This document shows, in pieces, positions 21,590 to 21,766 of a DNA stretch of 21,766 bases. The notes below the pieces were generated by a model. That model saw only the letters and a list, made by a program, of their open reading frames with translations. It was not told the DNA's origin and did not search any database. Origin of the DNA: Candidatus Magasanikbacteria bacterium GW2011_GWC2_45_8 (GTDB taxonomy: Bacteria > Patescibacteriota > Patescibacteriia > Magasanikbacterales > UBA10146); the NCBI GenBank assembly GCA_001001925.1, contig LCLH01000002.1, positions 1 through 21,766 on the forward strand, in the 5' to 3' direction. A program made the position numbers and the translations under genes. The stretch's first letter is position 1. Each line of letters begins with the position of its first letter.

Positions 21590-21766
21590 GTCAAATTTTA
21601 AAATCATTGAAACTCCGGACCACGACTCCATGCGCCATATGCGCCGTTACAAAAAGTTGATAATTTCCGGATTATTGCTTGTCGCGGGGTTTAGCGGTGG
21701 AATGTTGTTTGGCCGTTTATTTGCGGAATCAACCTTCGCTGGCGGAGGAGGATTGGTGATTGACAA
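21588..21766 (+). CDS. Membrane-anchored protein, N-terminus only (cut by the window edge)
   Basis: The first 59 codons are present. They encode a hydrophilic, charged start (MSNFKIIETPDHDSMRHMRR), a membrane helix or uncleaved signal (about 24-45, LIISGLLLVAGFSGGMLFG) and then AESTFAGGGGLVID before the edge. Topology is probably N-in with the main domain outside. This resembles the N-termini of membrane-anchored extracytoplasmic proteases (S1C or S41 type) and other envelope proteins, but too little is present to name it. It has its own promoter and a structured leader; Shine-Dalgarno complementarity is poor. Confidence 0.7.
   Translation, partial: MSNFKIIETPDHDSMRHMRRYKKLIISGLLLVAGFSGGMLFGRLFAESTFAGGGGLVID

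Noticed and set aside
1..21766. tRNA, rRNA, CRISPR arrays, transposases, restriction or toxin-antitoxin genes
   Set aside because: None seen. Nearly all bases are coding, and the few gaps over 50 bases were read individually and hold only promoters, terminators and the structured element.

Overview
The window reads as a piece of a small, tightly packed bacterial genome, most likely a Patescibacteria/CPR (Parcubacteria-like) organism. This is inferred from long runs of genes that overlap by 1-11 bases or sit a few bases apart, mostly weak or absent Shine-Dalgarno sites, a PEGA/beta-propeller protein, a TSP3 surface protein, GT-C membrane proteins and a long-form RmlA of a style I associate with this group. 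TGA is used as a stop (for example 10669-10671 and 15044-15046), which argues against the recoded Gracilibacteria/SR1 lineages. No tRNA, rRNA, CRISPR array or transposase was seen.

Left edge (1-1582): about 560 bases encode, on the minus strand, the core of a uroporphyrinogen-III C-methyltransferase. This gene stops abruptly at about 545-565, where a plus-strand GT4 glycosyltransferase begins without its N-terminus. That glycosyltransferase also carries an internal frameshift with likely missing sequence. The junction looks like an assembly chimera or a recombination scar.

1536-5907: a sigma70-type promoter drives a secreted protein with four calcium-binding TSP3 repeats, followed by a small ORF. 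A bidirectional terminator separates these from a convergent 766-residue GT-C-like membrane protein. That gene has an extended -10 promoter placed so that its mRNA may be leaderless.

5953-8700: a three-gene operon of a CDP-alcohol phosphatidyltransferase, a second GT-C-like membrane protein and a SpoU/TrmH RNA methyltransferase. 8725-9196: a promoter and a HIT-family protein.

9231-19291: a long surface-polysaccharide operon. In order it holds a Nudix hydrolase, a protein with two Nudix domains, rmlB, an FdtA-type sugar ketoisomerase, a Tat-exported lytic transglycosylase, an rmlD-like reductase, four GT2 glycosyltransferases and rmlA. Together they would make a dTDP-deoxysugar and build it into a cell-surface glycan, with the transglycosylase remodelling peptidoglycan. 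No rmlC is present. Between the second and third GT2 genes lies a 112-base element (16165-16276) that folds into a near-continuous 28-bp helix closing a predicted three-way junction. This is the best candidate for an undescribed structured RNA.

19320-21766: the operon ends at a hairpin terminator whose centre contains the -35 box of the next promoter. That promoter drives a third Nudix gene with a strong Shine-Dalgarno site and its own terminator. A convergent PEGA-domain membrane protein follows, then a divergent promoter with a hairpin-rich leader for a membrane-anchored protein cut by the right edge.
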